A stretch of 64,000 bases of DNA from G963663495 sp963663495 (GCA_963663495.1 OY760427.1:4774001-4838000), one strand, 5' to 3'; shown: positions 18,471 to 28,962, counted from the first letter of the stretch. The notes: generated from the sequence alone by a model not told the origin. Numbers and translations: made by a program.

Positions 18471-20830
18471 CCTAACTTCGCCATTTCGTAGTGCTACTAA
18501 CCTACGGAATTCTCCCGTGGCCATATTTGGACCGTTTTTTTCAGGAGCAATGGATGGTGAGATTTACCGGATCGGTTGAAGTTGGTTTAGGGTGGTTTGA
18601 ATCCCTGATTACCTGGTGTTTTGCCGCCTGTTTCGCTGCGATCTATCTCGGATCGTTTCCATCGGACGTAGCTCTGGTGGCTCCATCTGGAGTACGCTAT
18701 CTCAACCGTTGTGAAGGGACCATACGTCATGAGTCTGGAGGCTTCTGGCTCACCGGTGCACTCGCTTCCTCCACATGCTCGGTCACGGTGCGGGTCGCAT
18801 CCGGATCATACACGTATCCCAGTACCGCAAAGAACTGTACCATACTCGGAGGCAGATCCTGATCCACCTCCGTGATCAGGTACCGATATTGGTTCTTAAC
18901 CATCTTGGTCGTAATCCGACGAATCCTGTTCAACCTGTCTCGGATCGTCGCCCAACTATCATGAATCCCGTGTTCCTTGAGTCTGGTGCGAACCAGATGG
19001 GCAGCATGATAAGCCAGTACCGTGATGAACAGATGTCCTTCAATGCGGTCATCTCTGCTGTGGTAGATGGGCCGTAGACCGAGGTCCGATTTCATGACTC
19101 TGAATGTGCGCTCAATCTCTGTAAGTCGCCAGTAGGTTCGTGCAACCGTTTCCACCGACCATCCGGTATGACTGGTCCGAAGCACATACCCTCCGCTGGC
19201 CTGGGTGCGACGCGCATGCGACGCACGCCGGGTCACCGTAACGGATTCTGCATGCTTGGTGCCCTCCTTTTTGCTGACCTCTACCTCATACAGGTGTGAG
19301 ACCTTCTTGTACTTTTCCTTCAGACGACCAACCTTTATCGTGACCTTTTCATAGTTCTTCAAGTACCCGGGTTTCGAGAGTCCCTCATGTAGTGTAGTGA
19401 GCGCCTTCACAAACTTCTTGCATTGGGTTTCAAGGATCTGATCCTCCTTCGCCTGCTTGGCCTCACTGTGCACAAACACGCGTAGTTCCGCATTATCTTC
19501 AACGTCTTTTTCGTCTTCGCCATCTTCGCCATCTTCGCCATCTTTTTCCTTTTTGGTGACCTTCCAGGCTTTGATCTTGACTCCCCCGGCGGTCGTAAAC
19601 TGTTGATCCGGCTTGTTTTCGGGGACTGGAGGGGCTTTGGAACGCTCCACGGTGATCCAGTTCAGTCCCTGTTCTTTCAGGTACTGCAGATTCTTCTCCG
19701 TCGCAATGCCGGAGTCCATAATCACTGTGGGCGTAGCGCCGTTTAGTTTCTCAATTGCCTCTTTGAGCGTTGCCGGTTCCCCTGCATTGCCCGGCAGGAT
19801 CTGCACATTGCGGGGGAACCCCGAACCATCCAGGGTGAGCGCCAGCGTAACCAACGGACAATCACTGCGCTTTTCCTTGCTGCGCCCATGCGACAACAAC
19901 TTCCCTTTCTTCTTGCCGTGGTAATAGGTATTGGTTAAATCATAAAAGACGATCGTTTCTTCAAACTGCAATACCGCTTTGGTAATGCCAAAGAGTTTCT
20001 CCAGGATCTGATCCATATGCTTATGGATCAGATCAGTGCAACGATAGAGGGTGTTGAGACTCGGGGGTTCCAAATCCAGAAGCTGCAGAACACTGGAGGT
20101 TCTACACAGCCATTTATGCGTTTCTCGTTCACTGCCCGGGTGGAGCATACGTCCGACGATCAGCGCACAGCAGAGCTTGACGTGTTTCTCGCAGAAGTTG
20201 AGCGAACGTAGCAGTACAGCCAGTCCGAGCTGTTCCAATGTCTGAAGGATCAGTCGTTCTCCGCCGACGGTCCGGGAATCGGGATGGGTTGTTTTCTCTG
20301 GATCAATGAGGTGTTGCTGATGGGATGTGCGATGGATGTCGTAGCCCTTGCTTTCGAGATGTGCAACGATGTCGTCGACCGCATTGAGAAAGGCTTCATC
20401 ATTCTGGAAAGGGAGGCTGGCTTTCCCTTTGAGTCGGGCAGTAACGCAATGGGTCAGTTCCCCCCACAGACTGCGGGGGATGTTGAAGTTCGGGCCGAGA
20501 TTAAGGAGGGTGCGGTGTTTGGAGGTACCGTCTTTGCGATAGGATTCGATGAGGGCAAAGCTGTTGCATTTCTTACCGTCTTTACGTTTGTAGGGTCGGT
20601 TTCGGATAAACATGATCGGAGTGTGGAATTGGTACGAGGTAAGGTACCGGGGTGGTTGGGGGGAGGTTCCCGTCCACACCGCGATAGCACTACATTACCT
20701 TTTCCGAAAAAGTCGGCTAAAAAAGGTCGAAAAACGCCGAATTTAGCCGAAATAGCCCTATTAGGAGGGAAAAACGAGAGAATTGGAGGCGGAACTCAGC
20801 GTTTTCCCCTGACCGGATGGCGAAGTTAGG
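18471..20830 (-). mobile_element. IS1634-family insertion sequence inside virD4
   Basis: The two ends carry the inverted repeat CCTAACTTCGCCAT (left at 18471-18484, right as its complement at 20817-20830), about 14 bp exact. The flanks share CTAC (18467-18470 and 20831-20834), a likely target duplication, although this family often gives 5-6 bp. The element is about 2.36 kb and holds one transposase gene on the minus strand. It sits in the 3' third of virD4. Confidence 0.85.
18727..20613 (-). CDS. IS1634-family DDE transposase
   Basis: From ATG 20613 (MFIRNRPYKRKDGK) the protein has about 628 residues. It carries the IS1634 core: first Asp in VFYDLTNTYYHG, second Asp in VIMDSGIATEKN, and the Glu region YWRLTEIERTFRVMKSDLGL. 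A Gly-Glu-Asp repeat (KDGEDGEDGEDEKD) lies in the middle insertion. The frame extends 22 codons upstream, but residues from 20613 match the family start. No internal stop is seen, so the element may still be active. Confidence 0.9.
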   Translation of the reverse strand: MFIRNRPYKRKDGKKCNSFALIESYRKDGTSKHRTLLNLGPNFNIPRSLWGELTHCVTARLKGKASLPFQNDEAFLNAVDDIVAHLESKGYDIHRTSHQQHLIDPEKTTHPDSRTVGGERLILQTLEQLGLAVLLRSLNFCEKHVKLCCALIVGRMLHPGSERETHKWLCRTSSVLQLLDLEPPSLNTLYRCTDLIHKHMDQILEKLFGITKAVLQFEETIVFYDLTNTYYHGKKKGKLLSHGRSKEKRSDCPLVTLALTLDGSGFPRNVQILPGNAGEPATLKEAIEKLNGATPTVIMDSGIATEKNLQYLKEQGLNWITVERSKAPPVPENKPDQQFTTAGGVKIKAWKVTKKEKDGEDGEDGEDEKDVEDNAELRVFVHSEAKQAKEDQILETQCKKFVKALTTLHEGLSKPGYLKNYEKVTIKVGRLKEKYKKVSHLYEVEVSKKEGTKHAESVTVTRRASHARRTQASGGYVLRTSHTGWSVETVARTYWRLTEIERTFRVMKSDLGLRPIYHSRDDRIEGHLFITVLAYHAAHLVRTRLKEHGIHDSWATIRDRLNRIRRITTKMVKNQYRYLITEVDQDLPPSMVQFFAVLGYVYDPDATRTVTEHVEEASAPVSQKPPDS

Positions 20831-22383
20831 CTACGACTCGTCCTCCGTACTCGCCGTTGCCACACCGACATGTCGCCCAGCATCTTCGTCACATTCTCAC
20901 TGGTGAACGGGTCCTGAATCGCAAAAGCCTGAATCACATCGCAGTTGGCGACAAAACTCTCCCACCCGTCACGGTACTCCCTGCGGAGCTGGGCAAGGTC
21001 CTGCAGAATCAGCCAAAAAGTAATGCCGTACCCACCGCCAAGCGAAATAGCCTCCCGGATAAAAGACATATACCCTAGGTTGGCGAACTCGTCCAGGAGG
21101 AAGAGTGTCCGTGGCGCATTACTGTCCCTGCCCGCCACATTATGCGTGCAGGCATAGTAGCAGCACGCAACCATGAGCCGTAGCCACGGCGCGAAAGTTG
21201 CCAGGTGTTCGCGCGGGAGAATCAGGTAAATGGTCATCCCACCGCTTGTTAACCGCCGTAAGTCGAACGTTGACTCCGACATCACCGCATGCATGCGGGG
21301 GCTCGACAGAAAATGGGTCCGGCTTTGGGCGGTGGAAAAGACGCTGCTGCGCTCGCGGTCTGACTTCTGCCGTACACGGGCCGCCCCCTCCTCCACCTGC
21401 GGCACTCCACTCTCCTGCATTGCATCAAGTGCCTCCCCCAGCTTCTCGGGTGTCAGTGTCAGCAGCCTACGCATGCCCAGGAGGTTCCCCTCCAGACTCT
21501 TGGCGTGCAGCAAGAACGCATAAATCAACGCCCGTGCTTCCAGTACCCAGAACGACTCCGCACCTGGCACCATCATGTCGGCCAGCATCATGGCCGTTTC
21601 AACATAACCGTCCCCGTTCATGTCCACAAGATCTGCCGGATTGTATCGGGACCCGTGTTCTTTTTCCATTATTCCGAACGGATCCAGGGCAACGATTTCC
21701 TGCTGGAGAATCTCCCGGCGGTAGCGGGCCGTCACCGCATAGTTCTCTCCCTTGGGATCCGTGACCACAACCGATCCATCGTAGTTCAGCAGGTTGGGCA
21801 GGATAGCACCGACCCCCTTGCCACTCCGCGTTGCTGCAACCGTCAGCAGATGGCCGTGGCCATCATACCGCAGCAAATCTCCGCGGAGCCTGCCGAGCAG
21901 CAATCCGGATGTCGGAATTCGCAAGGCGGCAGCACCTCCCCAGCGGGTAGAACCGTGTACTTCTGATCCTTGAACTCCCAGCGTTGCCAGAACGCTTTGC
22001 ATGAGTGCTCCCGCAATTACGGCTGCTCCAACCAGCGTCCACAAGGGTGCCGGTGAATGCGGTGCACGACCCAAGGCCACGAGCAAAAACAAAGGATTAT
22101 AGAGGGGTGCTGCACCCAGTACCACGAAGCCTGCCAACGCGGAAACCTTCATCACAGTATGGCCGCGCCGCAAGAGCAGCATACAGCAGGCAGCCGCGGC
22201 AGCCAGGCAAGAAGGCTTGGTCCAGCCCGGGTCCATCAGTGGCTCACCCGCGGGCGGGCCCCAATGCAGAACCAGTGCCGTCGTGGCCAACTGCAATGCA
22301 AGGCCAGTGCCCAGAACCAAAGCCAGCAGCTGCATATACATGCTTACTGCCATGGGAGCCGGCCATCCATACATGCGCGGCAT
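20831..22383 (-). pseudogene. virD4: virD4/traG coupling ATPase, N-terminal part (interrupted gene)
   Basis: Up to the insertion about 518 residues remain. They comprise N-terminal membrane helices, Walker A ATRSGKGVGAILPN near residue 183, DPKGE, and Walker B LFLLDEFANLG near residue 426, followed by ILQDLAQLRREY. VirD4/TraG links the relaxase-DNA complex to the secretion channel. After RRTSR the frame runs into the IS1634 end and stops about 22 codons later at 20761. The C-terminal 60-odd residues lie beyond the IS at 18466-18274. It follows trbI by 6 nt in the transfer operon. The truncated product keeps both Walker motifs but is probably non-functional. Confidence 0.88.
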
Positions 22384-22389
22384 CGGGGG

Positions 22390-23280
22390 CTATAATATCA
22401 AATCCTGAGAAACGTACACCAGAAAGCGGTACCCCGGCCGAACAGTGATCGTAGGACGCCGTCTGGACCTCAGCATGTCCCCCGCCACGCGGGACAACTC
22501 CAACCCGAGCGCGGCAGCAGGCAAACGTCCATGATGCGTTTCCGCGACAGCTGCTGCACCTCCCCCTAATAATGCCACCAATGCCGCCTGACCTAAAACC
22601 TGCATTCGATGCTTGTTGACACCCTCACGCAGTCCGCCCTCGCCGGACGACTCCAGCGCAGGAAATCCCGGTAGATCCCGCGACGTGCCATCTGGAAAGA
22701 CCATACGCGTCCATGCTATGATCACGCGTTGATCCTGCTCGGCCAGCATGTTCGCCAGTGACCCGATCAGACGTGTCCCGGCAGGCACCAGCACATGCCC
22801 TAATGTGGCAGAATCGTACACGGGATGTACCACCTGTGCTATGACCGGCCCGGGGCGACTGGAGTCGATTGCGGTTATCATTGCCGCCTCGATTACCGAA
22901 GCCTCGGCAAGAACATGTCCTGATGGCTGTGCGTCCAATGTGTCCGGTGGTGCCGGTTCGAAATGCAGAACGCTGCGCGACCTTAAGGCCTCATCGTACC
23001 GAAGGCGCCGCGGGTCGGCCCTATCCTGTGTCGGCTGAGGCCAGCCAGGCTTCTCCGCAGGCACTCCCCAAGGTATCGGCACCGGCGGACGGTCGCCTAA
23101 CACATCCAGATCAATGGGATCGTCATGAATACGCTCAACGGGCTCAGCAACCCTGCGGCTGCCAAAGAACAGGGCGAGAAGCACCCCTGAAATCGCAAGC
23201 ACTACCGCCATCACGTTTCGCCGCGACAGGCGCGGCGGTGCCTGCGGGTCTACATAATCCTCTTCCGGCTTCTCTTTCAA
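22390..23280 (-). CDS. trbI: TrbI/VirB10-like core complex protein
   Basis: The 296-residue protein has a short cytoplasmic N-terminus and one membrane helix (VMAVVLAISGVLLALFFG, about residues 24-42). A proline-rich stretch follows, then the VirB10 beta-barrel domain (LVPAGTRLIGSL, RPTITVRPGYRFLVYV). It spans both membranes in the type IV secretion core. It overlaps trbG by 4 nt (ATGA). Confidence 0.88.
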   Translation of the reverse strand: MKEKPEEDYVDPQAPPRLSRRNVMAVVLAISGVLLALFFGSRRVAEPVERIHDDPIDLDVLGDRPPVPIPWGVPAEKPGWPQPTQDRADPRRLRYDEALRSRSVLHFEPAPPDTLDAQPSGHVLAEASVIEAAMITAIDSSRPGPVIAQVVHPVYDSATLGHVLVPAGTRLIGSLANMLAEQDQRVIIAWTRMVFPDGTSRDLPGFPALESSGEGGLREGVNKHRMQVLGQAALVALLGGGAAAVAETHHGRLPAAALGLELSRVAGDMLRSRRRPTITVRPGYRFLVYVSQDLIL

Positions 23281-24155
23281 TTCTTCGTCCGACGTATGCT
23301 CAGCACCTGAGGCCGCCGGCGGCGGAGAATGCCGTGCCGTACGGTAGCACCAATCAGGCGCGCCTCGTCAAACAATCCTGCAACGATATAGAACCCTCGT
23401 TCCAGGACATACGAACTGATAACATCCTTGCCGGCACGCCGCAAGACCAGTAATGGAGCATCCTTTTGCACCATCTCCTCCGGAACCCGGATAAATACCC
23501 GGCTGCCATCATCAAAGACAGTCAGCGGTTCCCACGGGAAGCCCTGGTACCGTTGCCATGTGTAGCGATAGTTGACGTTCTCCGCCACAAACAGGGTGGC
23601 CTTACGCACCGCATCGGCATCGTTAATGTGCCGAATATGGTCTACCGGATAATAGAATCGAATATGCCGCGTATAGGAACCAAGGGGGTTGAATGTGCTC
23701 TTCTCGCTGCCGCGCGGAGGACTGTCCAGCGTGAGATGATACACCCGACGGTCCGTTGATATTATCAGGTTGGTGGTAATGTCGTGGTCTGTCGGCTTAA
23801 CACTCACGAGGGGTATAGCCGCCGTGGGACCAGTGGCCGTGTGGTCAATCAGCCAGCGCTGGTCGTCTCCTGCAATAAGGCTTATCAGGTTTTCATCGCG
23901 CTCCAACTCAACGATACAGGCGCGGAGCACCGTGCACACCAGGACTGGCTGATACACGCCATACGGGTACAACAGGACTTCCGACTGCCGCAGAACTTCC
24001 GGCCGGGCTCCACCCTTATACGCCTCTACCTGCGTGGCAATAGCTCCTTCTACAGAGCCAGACACCTCAACAACCCGCTCCGGTACTGGTTGCTGCGACC
24101 ATGCCGAGCAGGCAATAGCAAATAATGGAATACATGCGAAGGTCCTGTTCATCAT
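23277..24155 (-). CDS. trbG: TrbG/VirB9-like core complex protein
   Basis: The 292-residue protein has a signal peptide (MMNRTFACIPLFAIACSAWSQ). It shows the VirB9/CagX pattern: YPYGVYQPVLVCTVLR, STDRRVYHLTL, and FVAENVNYRYTW with a C-terminal lobe containing FDDGSRVFIRVP. VirB9 forms the outer-membrane ring with VirB10 and VirB7. It overlaps both trbF and trbI by 4 nt. Confidence 0.88.
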   Translation of the reverse strand: MMNRTFACIPLFAIACSAWSQQPVPERVVEVSGSVEGAIATQVEAYKGGARPEVLRQSEVLLYPYGVYQPVLVCTVLRACIVELERDENLISLIAGDDQRWLIDHTATGPTAAIPLVSVKPTDHDITTNLIISTDRRVYHLTLDSPPRGSEKSTFNPLGSYTRHIRFYYPVDHIRHINDADAVRKATLFVAENVNYRYTWQRYQGFPWEPLTVFDDGSRVFIRVPEEMVQKDAPLLVLRRAGKDVISSYVLERGFYIVAGLFDEARLIGATVRHGILRRRRPQVLSIRRTKN

Positions 24156-24832
24156 TGCACCGATTTTGAAAGCGTATAGTCCGTTATGAAGATGCCGAGC
24201 GGATTTTCCAGTAGCTGGCTCTCATTTTCAGGCGGTTGAACCCTCATCTCGAAGTACCCCTCCACCGTGCGCTCGTCCGTCTCGTGCTTTTCCCTCCACA
24301 CGACCCGATAGATACGGGCGTTACCAGGCACCCGGAGGACGCTGCTGACCTCGGTAACGTACCGCGCCTGGCCGGTCCGCAGCATGCGCTGCAGCACCGT
24401 TTCTTCGTCTCGGACGGCCTGTGCCATGGTTTCCAGAGCCGGGCCCGCGGCATGGGCTTTCGCAGCGTTCAGCCTTGTATTGAGCAAATGAACATCCGTG
24501 GGTACGGTCCGCAGGTTATGGACAAAACGTCGTAGCGCTGCCACTACAGCGCGCTCCGGCGGCGCTTCCAAGGCAAGCTGCGACGCGAGGCGCACTTCAC
24601 CAAATACATCAACCTCCACGACATAAGGCACCACCCGGTGCTGTAGTGATACGAGGACGTACCCGACCGTCAAGACAACATTTATGGTTAGGGTTGCAAT
24701 AGCAACTGCCTGCCAGGTACGACGACGATCGGCCAGACTGCCGAAGAATTGCTCAAATGCCCGTCTGCCATCGCTGTTGAAGGCCGGCTGCGAACGATCG
24801 GCCAAGCGCAGCAATTGCCTGATCCATTTCAT
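24152..24832 (-). CDS. trbF: TrbF/VirB8-like inner-membrane protein
   Basis: The 226-residue protein has a cytoplasmic N-terminus, one membrane helix (VAIATLTINVVLTVGYVLV) and a periplasmic VirB8 domain ending YFEMRVQPPENESQLLENPLGIFITDY, typical of TrbF. VirB8 is an assembly factor of the inner-membrane complex. It overlaps trbL by 4 nt. Confidence 0.87.
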   Translation of the reverse strand: MKWIRQLLRLADRSQPAFNSDGRRAFEQFFGSLADRRRTWQAVAIATLTINVVLTVGYVLVSLQHRVVPYVVEVDVFGEVRLASQLALEAPPERAVVAALRRFVHNLRTVPTDVHLLNTRLNAAKAHAAGPALETMAQAVRDEETVLQRMLRTGQARYVTEVSSVLRVPGNARIYRVVWREKHETDERTVEGYFEMRVQPPENESQLLENPLGIFITDYTLSKSVQ

Positions 24833-25737
24833 AAGCTCTTCAGCAGTTTGCTGAAGTCCAGCGTCACTCCGCGGCTAATGCGGTCAGCCATGCGGCTCGG
24901 CAGGCTTAACCCGACGCCGGCAAGCAGAAGGGCAACCGCCGTCAGCGACCATATAAAGCCAAGCCTGGACGTGACGCTGTCGACTGCCTGGCCGGGATCC
25001 AGTGTGACGAGGCTACGAAAAAGTTCAAGCCACAGATTATCAACGGTCCCGAGCATAGCAACCATATCGTCCCCTATCGTTGCAGCGACGCTGGCAACCA
25101 GCATGAGGAAAAAAAGCTTTATACCGACATATAGCACATATTGTAAGTACCCCTCGCCCAGCGGCGCCGTGCCCCTGAAAGCCATGAAGCCCAGAAAAAC
25201 CAACCCTCCCGTTACCACGATATAGCTCTCTACAAGCGTCACAAGGAGGTGAACTCCCAGCGCCAGGAAGCAGAGCAGGATCAGGACCGCGGGAATTACC
25301 GCCAGCACCGTGATTACGTCCGCTGTCAGGCCAAGCGCCTTCATTACCGCAAGGAACAGCTTAATCCCGGTGTTGATGAGATGGGTGGGAGAAAGCCGTT
25401 CCACCGAGTCTCCCCCGATATGTATAGCGCTTTCGCCAAAGGCCGTGGGGAGAAGTGGCAACCAGTGGTGGTAGGTGGAAAAAAGCCCCAGAACGAACGC
25501 CAGGATACCAAGCTTTAGTGCGAACTGGCTCAGCAGGTCCTGGCCCCTCGAACGCCCCATCCAGTAAACATAGCCAGTTACGACGATTTCCAGAACCGCG
25601 AGGCTCAAGAATATCGCCTGTGCCGTGTCCAGCGCGCGCCCAATCCATGCTTCAGTCGCCAATCGAAATACCTCCTGAGCGCAGTCAAAGAAGTCTGTCG
25701 CCGGACAATTCTGGAGTGTGGCTTGCTGAACAGGCAT
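24829..25737 (-). CDS. trbL: TrbL/VirB6-like polytopic membrane protein
   Basis: The 302-residue protein has at least six hydrophobic segments and TrbL features (ALDTAQAIFLSLAVLEIV, SPTHLINTGIKLFLAVMKA, YLQYVLYVGIKLFFLMLV). VirB6/TrbL forms part of the inner-membrane channel. A gap of 105 nt separates it from trbJ; no trbK lipoprotein was recognised there. Confidence 0.85.
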   Translation of the reverse strand: MPVQQATLQNCPATDFFDCAQEVFRLATEAWIGRALDTAQAIFLSLAVLEIVVTGYVYWMGRSRGQDLLSQFALKLGILAFVLGLFSTYHHWLPLLPTAFGESAIHIGGDSVERLSPTHLINTGIKLFLAVMKALGLTADVITVLAVIPAVLILLCFLALGVHLLVTLVESYIVVTGGLVFLGFMAFRGTAPLGEGYLQYVLYVGIKLFFLMLVASVAATIGDDMVAMLGTVDNLWLELFRSLVTLDPGQAVDSVTSRLGFIWSLTAVALLLAGVGLSLPSRMADRISRGVTLDFSKLLKSL

Positions 25738-25842
25738 TCGTTGCAGAGCTCGGGCACGCGTCTGCGCGGCAGGACGGGATCGGGGGACGCGGGGAACGGG
25801 TACAGCCGCCCTATCCCTGCATCCTGCCGCGCAGGCATATAC

Positions 25843-26583
25843 CTAGTGTCTGGGCATCCGGAGGAATTTGTGCGGGCGATTGCTCCGAGTCTCCCAGTTA
25901 CCCAGAAAAACATCGTACTGCATTCGGGTTTGCGCCTCCCGCTCCAGTTCCGCTGCAGCACGCACGGCCTCCATGTCGGATAGTAGCAGTAATGCCTCAC
26001 GGGTCATCATTTGCTCGCGCGCACCAACAACCTGCAGGCTTGCCTGCACATCACGCAGCTGCTGCGGCTCCGTGGCGATGGCAATCTCCTTCTTGAATCG
26101 CTCCAGTTCCGCGTGCCCTTGTTGCAGCTGCCTTGCCTGGACTGCTAGCGCCTGCATTGCGGCAGACATCGTGTTAAGACTGCGCCCGGTAATGATTCGC
26201 GCATGCTCCAGCGGATCCGGCGCTCGCTGGTAGCCCAGGTAAGGTCTCGCCGCGTGATCTGCATAGCTGAAACCGGAGTTGGCTGCCAGTATCTCCCGGA
26301 TGGGCGCAGTGAGTTCGGCGAGTGACGCGCTCGGCACTACTCCACGCTTGGTCATTGCCGCTTCAAAGCGCCGCAGATGGCGATCAGAAATATCCCGGTT
26401 TTGGACTGCCGCATCCAAGATACCACGCGTAAAGCCCATTGTCTCCGTGATTAGCGCGGCGTGATTGCGCAGCTCGGTAAGGGTGGCAATGGCTTGGGCA
26501 ACCCCCGCAGCATCCACCACAGGCAGCTGTGCGAAGGTGCCGCCGGCGGGCAACAGGAAAAGAAAGAACAGTCTTCTGATCAT
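25843..26583 (-). CDS. trbJ: TrbJ/VirB5-like pilus-associated protein
   Basis: The 246-residue protein has a signal peptide (MIRRLFFLFLLPAGGTFAQ) followed by a helical, Ala/Gln/Arg-rich protein. It contains SLNTMSAAMQALAVQARQLQQGHAEL and an ARPYLGYQRAP region as in TrbJ. VirB5/TrbJ proteins sit at the pilus tip or periplasm. Its place between trbE and trbL matches Ti-plasmid and ICE trb operons. Confidence 0.83.
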   Translation of the reverse strand: MIRRLFFLFLLPAGGTFAQLPVVDAAGVAQAIATLTELRNHAALITETMGFTRGILDAAVQNRDISDRHLRRFEAAMTKRGVVPSASLAELTAPIREILAANSGFSYADHAARPYLGYQRAPDPLEHARIITGRSLNTMSAAMQALAVQARQLQQGHAELERFKKEIAIATEPQQLRDVQASLQVVGAREQMMTREALLLLSDMEAVRAAAELEREAQTRMQYDVFLGNWETRSNRPHKFLRMPRH

Positions 26584-26586
26584 ACC

Positions 26587-28962
26587 TTACAGTTCGTTAA
26601 GATGGTTAAGAAAATCACCTCCTCGGCGCCTCATGAGTGACAGCACCTTGTTCCTGGAAGTACGGGTTGACATGCCGGGAAGCGGTATCAGCAGCATGCG
26701 GGCTACCGGCCCGAGGTCCAGCTCAAACAGCCGGCTGCCGGTTGCGCATCGGTAGTAGTATTCACGACGGGGCTGCGCCTCCGCAATAATGTCGAGCTCG
26801 CGGGTTGTGAAGCCGAGAAAACGATACACGGCTGCCGACTCCTCCGTGCGCGCTTCCGGGTTGGGTAAAACGATCCTCGTCGGACAGGATTCCGTCAGGA
26901 GCGTAGCGTTTGGCAGCGTACGTAATTGTGCAGCGGAATGCGCCACTACCACCACAGACGCATTACGCTTCCTCAGCGTGAGCAGCCACTCCTGCAGCTG
27001 CTGCGCAAACTCGGGTCGCAGCAGGGCCGACCACGCTTCCTCCACCACAATAAGCACGGGATCGCCTGTCAGGCTTCGCTCAATCATGGCAAACAACGTC
27101 AGGAGCAGCGGCGCCACGATCGCTTCCGACATCTTGCTAACGCCGCCAAGTTCGTATGTCTGCATACGCGCATCCGCAAGCTTAGCACTGTTACCGTCCA
27201 GCAGCATGCCAAAAGGACCACGAACTGTATACGGCTCCAATGCCGCCTGGAGGCTCGGTGGAAGGGTCAGATACAGGGCGGTCAGCGTGCGTTCCTGCTC
27301 TGGCAATCCGGAAACTAGGTCAACAGCTTGTGCCAAGTCCTGGCGCGCACGGGCGTCACTTACAGCACATAGGCTCTCCAGCCATGCAAGCGCGCGTGCC
27401 CGTGCGGTATCTGAATCAAGGAACAGTAAGGGCTGTAGCGCCGGCGTTCCTTCCTTCATAAAATCATGATGCACCCCGCCAGCAGCCATTGTGGGAACCG
27501 CGTGGGATCCTCCCACATCGAATACAAACACGCGGCTCCGTGCGTACCGCAGGAAGCTGAGCGCAAGGCAACCAACCAGTACACTCTTGCCGGCACCCGT
27601 CGCGCCAACCACCAGTGTATGCCCGACATCCCCCTGGTGCAGATTCACGCGAAACGGCGTAGCCCCACACGCCCGGGCGTACAGCAGCGGAGGGCTTTCC
27701 GCAGGAAACAAGCTGCTTGGGCATGTCTCCTCCCCCGCCCACGGCGTCGTTACAGGAAACAGGTGTGATGCGTTGGTGCTGGAAACCAGCGGTCGGCGGA
27801 GGTTAGCCGCACCATGCCCGGGCAGCGTCCCGATGAATGCATCGGTAGCATTTATGGATTCCAGCGTGCAGGGCAGCCCGTAGTCACGAAACACCTGCAT
27901 CAGGGATCGAGCCCGCACCATTCCCCTCTCCCGATCGCGATCACGGAGGATCAACGCGGTTGTGAAGTAGCCAAAGCGTACCTCTCGCGAAGCCGCGGCA
28001 GCAAGCGCACCCGAGGCGTCGTCCTGCATGGCGGCAGCATCCTGGTCCTCCATGCTATCTTCGCTGTTCGGCAGAAGCGCACGCAAGCCACCGCGCCGAT
28101 GAAACCATTGCGCTTGCATACGTGTGATACGCCGCTCAGCATCATGGCGGTTCAGCCCTGTAAACCGCATGTGCCACCGCACGGGCTCTCGCAGGCGGTT
28201 GAAAAAGTCGGCCTGCACACAGACGGTTTCGAATCCGAGAGAGGTGATGCCTATCATGAAGACATGTTCGCCGCCCACACGAGGCTGGAACCCTGTCTCC
28301 ATATCCACCGATGCCAGGGCATGGCTGAGGAATGCATGGGTCGTGGCAACCGGTTCATTTAGCGCTGTCAGGCACCGGTGACACTCGCGCACCAGGGCCT
28401 GTGTGTCCAGCCTATAAACGGTAAAGCCGCCTTCAAGCAGCGCCGCTATCTCCGCACAGGCCTCTTCGAAGCCGTCCATCACGACCTTATGATCCAGCCC
28501 GGGAGACCGCATAATAAGCTGCTCCCACCGCCGCAGTGTATTCTTGGGCGGCGTGTGTGTTAACAGGATGGTGTTATCTGTGACGAAGTGCGTGTTTGCT
28601 CGTGTAAACTGCGCGCGCCGTTCCTCGTCCATCTGCTGAAGCGCGCGCGTAGGAAAATGCGCCTCCTCCACTGCCGGATACCCATGTACCGGGGCGCGAT
28701 GCAGATTCGTTTCCAAGGTCCAGCCGCCCGCGCAGTGCCGAAGCGCGTCGGCCACGGAAGCACAGCTCCTGTTGAGCTCCTCGGGCTCTGCACTTTCCAG
28801 ATCTCTCCCTCTTACCGCAAAGCCTGCCAGCAGCGAACCGTCCTTGAGCAGTATCACGCCATTGCTTATCACAAACGCCCACTGCAGGAGGTCCCCTAGG
28901 CCCTCCTGTTCGCGCGCCCGACGAGAGAAGCGTTTTACGGCTTGAGTTGCGCCAGCGCCCAC
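26587..28962 (-). CDS. trbE: TrbE/VirB4-like transfer ATPase
   Basis: The frame is open to 29370, but its upstream part overlaps trbD. The family start (here GTG 28962, 20 nt after the trbD stop) gives about 791 residues. The CagE/TrbE N-terminal domain is visible (LLKDGSLLAGFAVRGRDLES). Walker A is VVGATGAGKSVLVG near residue 454 and Walker B is VLIVVEEAWSALL near 637, followed by RKRNASVVVVAHS. VirB4 powers pilus assembly and DNA export at the inner membrane. No internal stop is present. Confidence 0.9.
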   Translation of the reverse strand: MGAGATQAVKRFSRRAREQEGLGDLLQWAFVISNGVILLKDGSLLAGFAVRGRDLESAEPEELNRSCASVADALRHCAGGWTLETNLHRAPVHGYPAVEEAHFPTRALQQMDEERRAQFTRANTHFVTDNTILLTHTPPKNTLRRWEQLIMRSPGLDHKVVMDGFEEACAEIAALLEGGFTVYRLDTQALVRECHRCLTALNEPVATTHAFLSHALASVDMETGFQPRVGGEHVFMIGITSLGFETVCVQADFFNRLREPVRWHMRFTGLNRHDAERRITRMQAQWFHRRGGLRALLPNSEDSMEDQDAAAMQDDASGALAAAASREVRFGYFTTALILRDRDRERGMVRARSLMQVFRDYGLPCTLESINATDAFIGTLPGHGAANLRRPLVSSTNASHLFPVTTPWAGEETCPSSLFPAESPPLLYARACGATPFRVNLHQGDVGHTLVVGATGAGKSVLVGCLALSFLRYARSRVFVFDVGGSHAVPTMAAGGVHHDFMKEGTPALQPLLFLDSDTARARALAWLESLCAVSDARARQDLAQAVDLVSGLPEQERTLTALYLTLPPSLQAALEPYTVRGPFGMLLDGNSAKLADARMQTYELGGVSKMSEAIVAPLLLTLFAMIERSLTGDPVLIVVEEAWSALLRPEFAQQLQEWLLTLRKRNASVVVVAHSAAQLRTLPNATLLTESCPTRIVLPNPEARTEESAAVYRFLGFTTRELDIIAEAQPRREYYYRCATGSRLFELDLGPVARMLLIPLPGMSTRTSRNKVLSLMRRRGGDFLNHLNEL

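Noticed and set aside
19501..19560. Short tandem repeat in the IS1634 transposase as a possible CRISPR-like or minisatellite feature
   Set aside because: It is a coding repeat for Gly-Glu-Asp words inside the transposase; three to four units only.
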